The notes under the pieces: model-generated | What the model was told of the DNA's origin: nothing | What the model saw: the letters and a program-made list of their open reading frames with translations, nothing else | Database searches by the model: none | Made by a program: the position numbers and the translations under genes | In this document: positions 42,524 to 50,123 of the stretch, one piece after another | How positions within the stretch are numbered: the first letter of the stretch is position 1 | Layout of the letters: each line of letters starts with the position of its first letter | Assembly (NCBI RefSeq): GCF_014042355.1 | Contig: NZ_JACEZU010000003.1 | Coordinates: forward strand, 1-64,000 | DNA from: Rugamonas apoptosis | GTDB lineage: Bacteria; Pseudomonadota; Gammaproteobacteria; Burkholderiales; Burkholderiaceae_D | Length of the DNA stretch: 64,000 nt | Reading direction: 5' to 3'

Positions 42524-43402
42524 ATGCACATGGACGCTTTGCTCTTGGTAGGCTTGACGCTGCTGGCGCTGGTCCTGCCCTGGCTGATTCCGCGCTGGCG
42601 CTTGCGGCGCGCGCTGGCCCGGCCCTTGCCGGCCAGCGCGGTGGCCGTGCTGGAACGCCAGATCCCCCCTTACCGCCACATGGCCCCGGATTTGCAGGCC
42701 CAGTTGCGGCGCCTGGTCGCCCAATTTCTCCATCAGAAAAAATTCATCGGCTGCGAAGGGCTGGTGGTGGACGACGCGATGGCCGTCACCATCGCCGGCC
42801 AGGCTTGCATGTTGTTGCTGAACCGGCCCAGCAAAGTCTATCCCGCGCTGCACACCATCCTCGTCTATCCCAGCGCCTTCGTGGCACGGCGCGACCAGGT
42901 GGGGCCGGGCGGCGTGGTGACCCCGGGCCGCCAGAGCATGCTGGGCGAATCGTGGGACGATGGCCGCGTGGTGCTGTCGTGGGACGACGTGCAGCGCGGC
43001 GCGGCCGACTGGACGGACGGCCACAATGTGGTGCTGCACGAATTCGCCCACCAGCTCGACAGCGAGTCGGGCCGCGCCAACGGTGCGCCCTACCTGGGCC
43101 ACCACGCCAAGTATCGCGAGTGGTCGGAAGTGCTGGCGCGCGATTTCCAGGCCCTGCGCTGGCAAGCCACGTACCGCCAGCACAGCGTGATGGATCACTA
43201 CGGCGCCACCAGCCCGGCCGAATTTTTCGCCGTGGCGACGGAAACGTTCTTCGAGAAACCGTGGCAGATGGCCCAACACCATGCCGAACTGTACGCCGAA
43301 TTCAGCCAGTATTACGGGGTCGATCCGCGCCTCTGGCAGGCGCCGCCGCCAGCGCCACCCGAGCCTGATCCGCACCATCTGGCCTGGCACGCCCACGGGT
43401 GA
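42524..43402 (+). CDS. mtfA: MtfA-family zinc peptidase
   Basis: 292 residues. One N-terminal hydrophobic helix (LLLVGLTLLALVLPWLI) precedes the zincin motif HEFAHQLD (first His near 172). Downstream EFFAVATETFFEKP holds the third ligand glutamate. MtfA binds the repressor Mlc (DgsA) in E. coli to adjust glucose PTS expression and has aminopeptidase activity. Unlike E. coli MtfA this one has a membrane anchor, as in many betaproteobacteria. The start could be either of two ATGs at 42524 and 42530. Confidence 0.85.
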   Translation: MHMDALLLVGLTLLALVLPWLIPRWRLRRALARPLPASAVAVLERQIPPYRHMAPDLQAQLRRLVAQFLHQKKFIGCEGLVVDDAMAVTIAGQACMLLLNRPSKVYPALHTILVYPSAFVARRDQVGPGGVVTPGRQSMLGESWDDGRVVLSWDDVQRGAADWTDGHNVVLHEFAHQLDSESGRANGAPYLGHHAKYREWSEVLARDFQALRWQATYRQHSVMDHYGATSPAEFFAVATETFFEKPWQMAQHHAELYAEFSQYYGVDPRLWQAPPPAPPEPDPHHLAWHAHG

Positions 43403-43520
43403 AATTTGCGCAGCACGATAGTGAAATCGGGCATAATCGGAAACAGCCGCGCATGTCTGCCCGCCGCACCCATCGCGTCCGTCGCCATGCAGTGTTCGCC
43501 GCGAGACTATCGCTATCGTT

Positions 43521-44813
43521 ATGCAATTCGAAGAGCTCGAATTCTTTTCTTCCGACACGCCGGCCCGGCCCCCGGCAGCCGAGGCGGCCTCGCCGCTGGT
43601 GCGCCTGCAATACCTGGTCGATAACACGCCGGCCATCATCTACAGCACCGTACCCAGCGGCGACTTCAAGATGACCTTCGTCAGCAACAACGCCTACCAC
43701 GTGCTCGGTTACCGGCCCGAGCAAATGCTGGCCGACCCCAACTTCTGGTTCGACCACATCCACCCGGACGACGCGCCCAACATCTTCTCCAGCCTGGCGC
43801 TCGTGTTCACCCAAGGCCAGCGCGCCTATGAATACCGCTTCCGCGTGGCCGACGGGTCCTACCTGTGGATGCACGACACGCTGCGCCTGATCCGCGACGA
43901 ACATGGGGCGCCGCTGGAAGTGATCGGTTCGCTGACCGACATCACGGCCCGCAAGCACATGGAGCAAGTGTTGCTGGCCAAGGGCCAGGAACAGCAGCAG
44001 CTGATCGGCAAGCTGCGCGACGCCCACCAGCAATTGCTGCAGTCGGAAAAGATGGCATCGATCGGCCAACTGGCGGCCGGCATCGCGCACGAGATCAACA
44101 ACCCGGTCGGCTTCGTCAATTCCAACATGGGCGCGCTGCAAGGGTATGTGGGCACGCTGCTCAGCGTGATCGACCAGTATGAGCAGGCCGCGTCCGACCA
44201 TCCGGCCCTGGGCGCGCGCCTGCAGGCCGTACGCGAGCAGGCCGACCTGGATTTCCTGCGCGAGGATGTGGGCGAGCTGGTGCGCGAATCCATGGATGGC
44301 CTGAAGCGGGTCAAGGACATCGTCCAGTCGCTCAAGGACTTTTCCCACGTGGGCGAGACGGAATGGCAGGTCGCCGACCTGCACAAGGGCCTGGACAGCA
44401 CGCTCAACATCGTCGCCAATGAACTCAAGTACAAGGCCACCATCATCAAGCAATATGGCCAGTTACCGCAGATCCGCTGCCTGGCGTCGCAACTGAACCA
44501 GGTGTTCATGAACCTGCTTGTGAACGCCGGCCACGCCATCAAGGAGAAGGGCGAGATCACGCTCAGCACGGGCACGGCCAACGGCTGGGTCTGGGTGGAG
44601 GTTGCCGACACGGGCGTGGGTATCGCGCCCGAACACTTGAACCGCATCTTCGAACCGTTCTTCACCACCAAACCGGTGGGGAGCGGCACCGGCCTGGGTT
44701 TGTCGCTGTCCTACGGCATCGTCCACAAACATGGCGGCAAGATCGACGTGGCGTCCGAAGTGGGCAAGGGCAGCCGTTTCATCGTGCGGCTACCGATGAC
44801 GCCAGCCAGTTGA
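43521..44813 (+). CDS. PAS-domain sensor histidine kinase
   Basis: 430 residues. A PAS domain (about 30-145, ending with VIGSLTDITARKHME) is followed by a phosphoacceptor helix with His in AAGIAHEINNPVGF (about 190) and an HATPase_c domain (NQVFMNLLVNAGHAI, ADTGVGIAPEHL, GSGTGLGLSLSYGIVHKHGG). No transmembrane helix is seen, so it is a soluble sensor. It is highly similar to the kinase at 47460-48905, and no response regulator follows it directly. The start is ATG 43521. Confidence 0.85.
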   Translation: MQFEELEFFSSDTPARPPAAEAASPLVRLQYLVDNTPAIIYSTVPSGDFKMTFVSNNAYHVLGYRPEQMLADPNFWFDHIHPDDAPNIFSSLALVFTQGQRAYEYRFRVADGSYLWMHDTLRLIRDEHGAPLEVIGSLTDITARKHMEQVLLAKGQEQQQLIGKLRDAHQQLLQSEKMASIGQLAAGIAHEINNPVGFVNSNMGALQGYVGTLLSVIDQYEQAASDHPALGARLQAVREQADLDFLREDVGELVRESMDGLKRVKDIVQSLKDFSHVGETEWQVADLHKGLDSTLNIVANELKYKATIIKQYGQLPQIRCLASQLNQVFMNLLVNAGHAIKEKGEITLSTGTANGWVWVEVADTGVGIAPEHLNRIFEPFFTTKPVGSGTGLGLSLSYGIVHKHGGKIDVASEVGKGSRFIVRLPMTPAS

Positions 44814-45021
44814 GCGCATGGGCGGGCAACGTTCGCTGCACGCCATCAACACTCCATTCTCCCGGTAATTTGTATTTTTACCACGATCCGGCCCGGGCCG
44901 CCCCGGCGCCCGGATTCTGTGGGAAGATCGCCTAGCGTTGATGCTGCAGTGCATCAATTTCACCTTGCTAGGCACTGCGCGACGCCCGCCTTTCTTCCCC
45001 CTTGCCGATCCTGGAGCCCAC

Positions 45022-46062
45022 ATGAAATTGCCCGTCCCCGCTTCCCTGCTGGCCGTCGCGCTGGCGTTTTCTCCTCTGGCGCAAGCCAGCAACAACTTGC
45101 CCGCGCTGGGTGCCGACCATGGCGCCACGTCCGTCTCCGGCCTGTCGTCGGGGGCGTTTATGGCGGTGCAATATCAAGTCGCCTATTCCAGCTCCGTGGT
45201 CGGTGCCGGGGTGGTGGCCGGCGGGCCGTATTACTGCGCGGCCGGCTCGCTGGTGAACGCGGCCGTGTGCATGGGCCAGGTGCCGTTCCTGCCGCCCAAT
45301 CCGGCCCTGTTGCTGCTGTCGGCCCAGGGGTTCGCCGCCGCCGGCCAGATCGACCCGCTGAGCGACTTGCAGAACGACCGCATCTACGTGTTCAGCGGCA
45401 CCAAGGATACGGTGGTGTACCAGCAGGCGGTGGACGCCACGGTCACCTTCTTCAAGGATGCCGGCGTGCCCGACGCCAACCTCGTGTACGTGAACAACGT
45501 GCCGGCCGGCCATGCCTTGCTGACGCCGGCGTTCGGCAACAGTTGCGGCGCCAATGCCGCGCCCTACATCAGCAAGTGCACCGTGCACCACGCGGCGTAC
45601 GACCAGCCGGGCGCCATGTTCGCCCACATCTACGGCAACGCCAAGGCGCCGGCCAGCAAGCTGTCGGGCAAGATCATCACGTTCAACCAGCGCGAATTCG
45701 CCGACGCCAGCACCGGCATGGCGGCCGACGCCTTTGCCTATGTACCGGCCAGCTGCAACGCCGGCAAGGCTTGCCGGGTGCACGTGGCATTCCACGGCTG
45801 CAAGCAGTCGGCGGCCGTGGTGCAGGATGATTTCTATGGCAAGAGCAGCTACAACAGCTGGGCCGACAGCAACAACATCATCGTGCTGTACCCGCAGGTG
45901 AACGCGTCCAACGTGCCGTACAACCCGCAGGGCTGCTGGGACTGGTACGGCTACACGGGCCTCAATTACGCGTTCAAGTCCGGCCCGCAGATGTTGGCCG
46001 TGCACGCCATGGTGGAACGCTTGACGGGCACGCCGGCCAACACGGTGGCTGCGGGCCGGTAA
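45022..46062 (+). CDS. Secreted polyhydroxybutyrate depolymerase
   Basis: 346 residues with a signal peptide (LLAVALAFSPLAQAS). The nucleophile lies in GLSSGAFMA (Ser43), followed by an oxyanion-type HGCKQSAAVV segment and the characteristic CWDWYGYTG near the C-terminus. Several cysteines suggest disulphides. It hydrolyses short-chain poly-3-hydroxyalkanoates outside the cytoplasm. No substrate-binding domain is attached, so it may act on amorphous polymer or oligomers. A phaB lies 9 kb away. The ATG at 45022 is chosen for the signal peptide. Confidence 0.85.
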   Translation: MKLPVPASLLAVALAFSPLAQASNNLPALGADHGATSVSGLSSGAFMAVQYQVAYSSSVVGAGVVAGGPYYCAAGSLVNAAVCMGQVPFLPPNPALLLLSAQGFAAAGQIDPLSDLQNDRIYVFSGTKDTVVYQQAVDATVTFFKDAGVPDANLVYVNNVPAGHALLTPAFGNSCGANAAPYISKCTVHHAAYDQPGAMFAHIYGNAKAPASKLSGKIITFNQREFADASTGMAADAFAYVPASCNAGKACRVHVAFHGCKQSAAVVQDDFYGKSSYNSWADSNNIIVLYPQVNASNVPYNPQGCWDWYGYTGLNYAFKSGPQMLAVHAMVERLTGTPANTVAAGR

Positions 46063-46067
46063 GGGAT

Positions 46068-46095
46068 GACGCTGGACCCGCGACGCTGGACCCGC
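46068..46095. repeat. Perfect 14-base tandem duplication
   Basis: GACGCTGGACCCGC occurs at 46068-46081 and again at 46082-46095, just after the PHB depolymerase stop. Probably replication slippage; no coding effect. Confidence 0.8.
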
Positions 46096-46109
46096 GCCGT
46101 ACGCGCGGG
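46091..46109. terminator. Hairpin between convergent genes
   Basis: CCCGCGC-CGTAC-GCGCGGG (46091-46109) forms a 7-bp stem between the PHB depolymerase gene and the convergent response-regulator gene. No U tract is seen, so termination efficiency is uncertain. Confidence 0.4.
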
Positions 46110-46110
46110 C

Positions 46111-47448
46111 TCACGGCGTTTTGGCCAGCCGCACCCAGATCGCCAGCCGGCCCTCGCTCTTCGATTCGAAGTCCTGCACTTGCTGGATCATGCGCGGGTC
46201 CAGCGTGTGCTCGGCCGGCAGCAGCATCAGGCCGTCGCGGCTGATCAGGTCGCGCGCCAGCACCATGCCCGGCTGCAGTTCGCCCGACAGCACTTCGACC
46301 CCGGCGCCCGGATCCTCGACCGCGAAGTCGATGATCTGGCGGAACGCGGCCACCACGGCCGGGTCGTAGCGCTTGCCGGCGGCGTCCATGATGAGCGACT
46401 TGGCTTCCTCAGGCCGCAGGTGGCGCTGCACCATGGCGCCCTGTTGCAGGTTGAAATAGTCGGCCGCCAGCGCCAGGATGCGCGCGCCGATGGGGATGGC
46501 CAGCCCCGAGATCCCGTACGGGAAGCCGTTGCCGTCGAAGCGTTCGAGCTGGGCGCGCAGGATGGCGGCGCTGCCGCGCAAGTCTTGCAGCGGCATCAGC
46601 AGTTGCTCGGCCCGCAGCGGATGCTTGCGGAACTGGCCCAGCGCCTCGCCGTTGAGCATGGTGAGCGGGGTGGACAGCATGTCGTCGGTGAAGCCGATCT
46701 TGCCGATATCCTGCAGCAGGGCGGCGATGAACACTTCCTGGGTTTCGCGCGGGTCCAGCTTGAGGGCCACGGCCAGCTTGCGGGCCAGGTCGGCCACCTG
46801 GCGCGCGTGCCCCGTGTGCTGGCCGCCGCGCATCTCGACGATGCTCGACAGGATCTTGATGGTGGTGATGAAATTGGTCTTGAGCTTGTCGCCGGCGGCC
46901 ACCGCCGCGTCGTGCGCCACCTTGAGCTGGCGGGTGCGGGCTTCGACCTTCGCCTCCAGGCTCTGGTTGAGTCCCTTCAGTTCCTCGTTCTGGCGCAAGG
47001 TCAGTTGCTCCAGGCGTTCCTTTTCCAGCTCCAGTTCGCGCCGTTCCAGCGCGTGCCGCACCACCAGCACGATGTCGTTGTCGTCCCACGGCTTGGTGAT
47101 GTAGCGGTAGATCTCGCCGCAGTTGATGGCGTCCTGGATCGACTGGATGTCGGAATACCCGGTCAGCAGCAGGCGCAGCGTGCCCGGCCACTGCTGGCGC
47201 ACCTGGGCCAGGAAGCGGGCGCCGTCCATTTCCGGCATGCGCATGTCGGAGATCACCAGGTCGACCGCTTCCCGCGCCAGCACTTCCAGCCCCTCGGCAC
47301 CGCTTTCGGCGGTGAGCACCTTGTAGCCGCGCGGGCGGAACAGCCGGCGCAACGAGGACAGGATGTTGGGCTCGTCGTCCACGAACAGCAGGGTGGCGCT
47401 GGCCGTCTGCATGACGGGTGGGCTGTGCGGCAGGGCGGCTGGTGTCAT
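46111..47448 (-). CDS. REC-HD-GYP response regulator with degenerate HD-GYP
   Basis: 445 residues. The REC domain (about 18-135) has phospho-Asp in ISDMRMPEMDG. A coiled coil precedes an HD-GYP region (about 195-385). In the canonical family the metal ligands include HD of LLHDIGK and HHE of the second motif. Here these read LLQDIGKIGF (near 245) and RAQLERFDGNGFPYG (near 300), so the HD histidine and the HH pair are lost. It is probably not a c-di-GMP phosphodiesterase but may act as a receptor or partner. It is the last gene of a minus-strand signalling series, 11 bases after the kinase. The start is the ATG at 47446-47448. Confidence 0.85.
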   Translation of the reverse strand: MTPAALPHSPPVMQTASATLLFVDDEPNILSSLRRLFRPRGYKVLTAESGAEGLEVLAREAVDLVISDMRMPEMDGARFLAQVRQQWPGTLRLLLTGYSDIQSIQDAINCGEIYRYITKPWDDNDIVLVVRHALERRELELEKERLEQLTLRQNEELKGLNQSLEAKVEARTRQLKVAHDAAVAAGDKLKTNFITTIKILSSIVEMRGGQHTGHARQVADLARKLAVALKLDPRETQEVFIAALLQDIGKIGFTDDMLSTPLTMLNGEALGQFRKHPLRAEQLLMPLQDLRGSAAILRAQLERFDGNGFPYGISGLAIPIGARILALAADYFNLQQGAMVQRHLRPEEAKSLIMDAAGKRYDPAVVAAFRQIIDFAVEDPGAGVEVLSGELQPGMVLARDLISRDGLMLLPAEHTLDPRMIQQVQDFESKSEGRLAIWVRLAKTP

Positions 47449-47459
47449 AGGCTGGCGTC

Positions 47460-48905
47460 CTAGGTCTCGGTGGGATGATGGATGGGCAGCGTGACGCGGA
47501 AGCAAGTGCCTTTGCCCAGTTCCGTGCTGACCTCGATCTTACCTTTATGTTTCTGCACGATACCATAAGCGAGCGACAGGCCCAGCCCCGTGCCCTTGCC
47601 CACGGCCTTGGTGGTGAAGAACGGGTCGAAGATGCGCGACAGCGCCTCGGGCGCGATGCCGCTGCCGGTATCGGCCACTTCCAGCCATACTTGCTCGCCC
47701 TCGGTACCGGTGCGCACCGTGATCTTGCCGCGCTCGGGGCCGATGGCGTGGGCCGCGTTCACCACCAGGTTCATGACCACCTGGTTGATCTGCAGCGGCA
47801 GGCATTCGATGTCGGGAATGGCGCCATATTCCTTGATCACGTCGGCCTTGTACTTGACTTCGTTGCTGACGATGTTGAGGGTGGAGTCGATGCCCTGGTG
47901 CAGGTTGGACCATACCCATTCCTGGTTGGCGTCCACCCGCGAGAAATCCTTCAAGTCCTGCACGATGTGGCGCACCCGCACAATGCCTTCCTTCGATTCG
48001 CCCATCAGGGAAGGGATGTCTTCGCGCAGGAAGTCGAGGTCGATCTGTTCGCGCATGGCGCGCAGCCTGGCCGCCACTTCCGGCGCGGCCAGGCTGGCCT
48101 CCGACTCCTGGTAGGCGGCCAGCATCTCGAACAACTGGTCCAGGTAGCTTTGCAGGGTGCCGAAGTTGGAGAAGATGTAGCCGATCGGGTTGTTGATCTC
48201 GTGCGCCACGCCGGCCGCCAGCTGGCCGATCGAGGCCAGCTTTTCCGACTGCACCAGCTGCTCCTGGGCCATCGACAACTGCTCGTTCAGTTCCGTCAGC
48301 TCCACGTTGCGCCGGCGCAGTTCGGCGTCGGCCCGTTCGCGCTGGCGGATGTCGTCCTCCAGCCGTTCGTTCACCTCGGCCAGCTGGGCGGTGCGCTTCT
48401 CGATCAGGCTTTCCAGGTTGTCGTGCGCCTTGCGCAGCGCGTTCTCGGCGACCCGCCGTTCCGTCACGTCGCGCAGGGTTTCGATCGCGCCCACCACCTG
48501 GCCCTGGCGGTCGCGCAGCGGGGCGGCCGTGAAGTGCAGCCAGTGGCCGCTTTCGCCGATGTTGGGGAAAAAGTCCTCGCTCTCATAGGCGCCGGGAATC
48601 AGGGTCGAGCGCTTGTGCTTGCCCAGGTAATGGCGGTCGATCTCGTCCTCCTCGCCGGAGATGATGAGGTCGGCCAGCAGCGGGCGCTGCTTGGCATAGA
48701 ACGCCTGCCAGTGGTTCTGGGTACCCACCATCTCCGCCTTGCTCCAGCCCAGCAACTGTTCGCACGCCTTGTTCCAGTGGGTGACGAAGTGGTTGTTGTT
48801 AATGGCGAAGGTGGCCACCGGATGGCCGTCGAAGAACTCGGACAGTTCGATGCCGGCGTTTTCCGTATCGCCGTCGGCGGGCTGGGTATCGAAATGGGCG
48901 TTCAT
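47460..48905 (-). CDS. PAS-domain sensor histidine kinase (paralogue)
   Basis: 481 residues. PAS domain (about 25-150, TLRDVTERRVAENALR), long coiled coil (about 155-235), phosphoacceptor His in AAGVAHEINNPIGY and HATPase_c (QVVMNLVVNAAHAI, VGKGTGLGLSLAYGIVQKHKG). It is clearly paralogous to the kinase at 43521-44813 through the catalytic half. It precedes the REC-HD-GYP gene in one transcript and is its likely phosphodonor. A TTG at 48914 is possible, but the ATG at 48905 is preferred. Confidence 0.85.
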   Translation of the reverse strand: MNAHFDTQPADGDTENAGIELSEFFDGHPVATFAINNNHFVTHWNKACEQLLGWSKAEMVGTQNHWQAFYAKQRPLLADLIISGEEDEIDRHYLGKHKRSTLIPGAYESEDFFPNIGESGHWLHFTAAPLRDRQGQVVGAIETLRDVTERRVAENALRKAHDNLESLIEKRTAQLAEVNERLEDDIRQRERADAELRRRNVELTELNEQLSMAQEQLVQSEKLASIGQLAAGVAHEINNPIGYIFSNFGTLQSYLDQLFEMLAAYQESEASLAAPEVAARLRAMREQIDLDFLREDIPSLMGESKEGIVRVRHIVQDLKDFSRVDANQEWVWSNLHQGIDSTLNIVSNEVKYKADVIKEYGAIPDIECLPLQINQVVMNLVVNAAHAIGPERGKITVRTGTEGEQVWLEVADTGSGIAPEALSRIFDPFFTTKAVGKGTGLGLSLAYGIVQKHKGKIEVSTELGKGTCFRVTLPIHHPTET

Positions 48906-48921
48906 GAATCTCAAGGCTCCG

Positions 48922-49758
48922 TTAGTGGACCAGGATCTGGCATAGCTCCTGGAACGTGGCTTCCGTCTCCGCGCACACGGCCAGGCAGGCCGCGTCGCTC
49001 AACGCCAGCATACGCCAGGTCTGCTGCGACAGGGGCGGCACCTGGTCGTCCTGCTCGCCGGCCAGGTCGAGCGCGTGGGCCAGGGCGTCGGCCACATGGA
49101 TCAGCAACGCCAGCGACACGCTGTCGGCGCCGTCGGGCTGGTGGTGGCCGGCCACCGCATCCTGGATGGCGCGCGGGAATTTCCAGTGCGCCGCCAGCGC
49201 GCTGCCCACGCGCGCATGGTCGTAGCCGAAGATGGCGTGCTGGGCCATGCCCACGGTGCAATCCTGCTGCTGGCGGTAGGCTTCCACCGCGCCGTACTCG
49301 GCCGGGTAGCGGGTGGCCAGCACCAGCGTGCCCAGGTCGTGCAGCAGGCCGGCCGTGAACGCCGTCTCGGGGCTCAGGCGCGCATGGGGCGCCAACGCGC
49401 GCGCGCACACGGCGGTGCCGATGGCGTGGCGCCAGAACGGTTCGAACGCGAACGCGCTGCCCGGCGCCGGCGTGAAGGCGCCCGTGACGGAGCAGGCCGT
49501 GACCAGCGTGCGGATGCTGTGGAAGCCCAGCACCGTGATCGCTTGCTGGATGGTGGTGACCTTGGTCGACATGCCGTAGAACGAGGAGTTGGCCAGGCGC
49601 AGGGTCTTGGCCGCGAGCGACTGGTCCAGCGCCAGTTTGGCCGCCAGCGCGTGCAGGTCGACGTCGTCCTGCTCGACGGTGGTGAGCAGTTCGGCCACCA
49701 CGGCCGGCAGTGACGGCAAGTCCTGCACCCGCTTGATGATGTCGTCCATGGTGGGCAT
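48922..49758 (-). CDS. HDOD-domain signalling protein
   Basis: 278 residues. The HDOD domain opens with LPSLPAVVAELLTTVEQDDVDLHALAAKLALDQSLAAKTLRLANSSFYG-type spacing and continues with AGLLHDLGTLVL. HDOD proteins are non-catalytic relatives of HD phosphohydrolases that act as signalling scaffolds. The start is the ATG at 49756-49758, after the stop of the preceding small gene at 49761. An ATG nine bases later is an alternative. Downstream kinase 17 bases away. Confidence 0.85.
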   Translation of the reverse strand: MPTMDDIIKRVQDLPSLPAVVAELLTTVEQDDVDLHALAAKLALDQSLAAKTLRLANSSFYGMSTKVTTIQQAITVLGFHSIRTLVTACSVTGAFTPAPGSAFAFEPFWRHAIGTAVCARALAPHARLSPETAFTAGLLHDLGTLVLATRYPAEYGAVEAYRQQQDCTVGMAQHAIFGYDHARVGSALAAHWKFPRAIQDAVAGHHQPDGADSVSLALLIHVADALAHALDLAGEQDDQVPPLSQQTWRMLALSDAACLAVCAETEATFQELCQILVH

Positions 49759-49760
49759 GG

Positions 49761-50123
49761 TCACTCCCGGTTGCGGTAGTCGGTCAGCAATTGCAGCAGC
49801 GTGGCGTTGGCCTCGTAGCCCGCGCTGTGGCGGAACAGGTGCTGGAGCCGCGCCAGCTGGCGTTCGCGCAAGGCGGCGCGCGCCGCCTGCCCGGCCTGGG
49901 ACGACAGGGCTTGCGCGCCGTCGGCGTCCTCCCCGCACGCCGCGTGCTCGACCGTGCAATGGCCCACGCCGCGCCGGCGCAGGCTGGCCAGGGTGGCGTC
50001 GGTCAGGGTCGCGCCGTGCGGCAGCAGCACGGCGCCGTGGGCGTCCAGCAGGTCGTCGGCCAATATCATGCCGGCCGCCGCCTGGTCGATCGCGATGCGC
50101 AAGTGGGGGGACTGGTCCATCAT
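49761..50123 (-). CDS. Small signalling-domain protein before HDOD gene
   Basis: 120 residues. The first 60 (LRIAIDQAAAGMILADDLLDAHGAVLLPHGATLTDATLASLRRRGVGHCTVE) resemble the beta-rich pre-domain of HD-GYP/HDOD proteins. The rest is helical (LRERQLARLQHLFRHSAGYE). The start overlaps the end of the 976-residue gene by four bases and its stop is two bases from the HDOD start, so all are coupled. It is possibly the split-off N-terminal domain of the HDOD protein. Confidence 0.65.
   Translation of the reverse strand: MMDQSPHLRIAIDQAAAGMILADDLLDAHGAVLLPHGATLTDATLASLRRRGVGHCTVEHAACGEDADGAQALSSQAGQAARAALRERQLARLQHLFRHSAGYEANATLLQLLTDYRNRE

Noticed and set aside
46066..47463. Plus-strand open frame of 465 codons
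   Set aside because: Antisense to the REC-HD-GYP gene, with no domain and with shadow-type composition.
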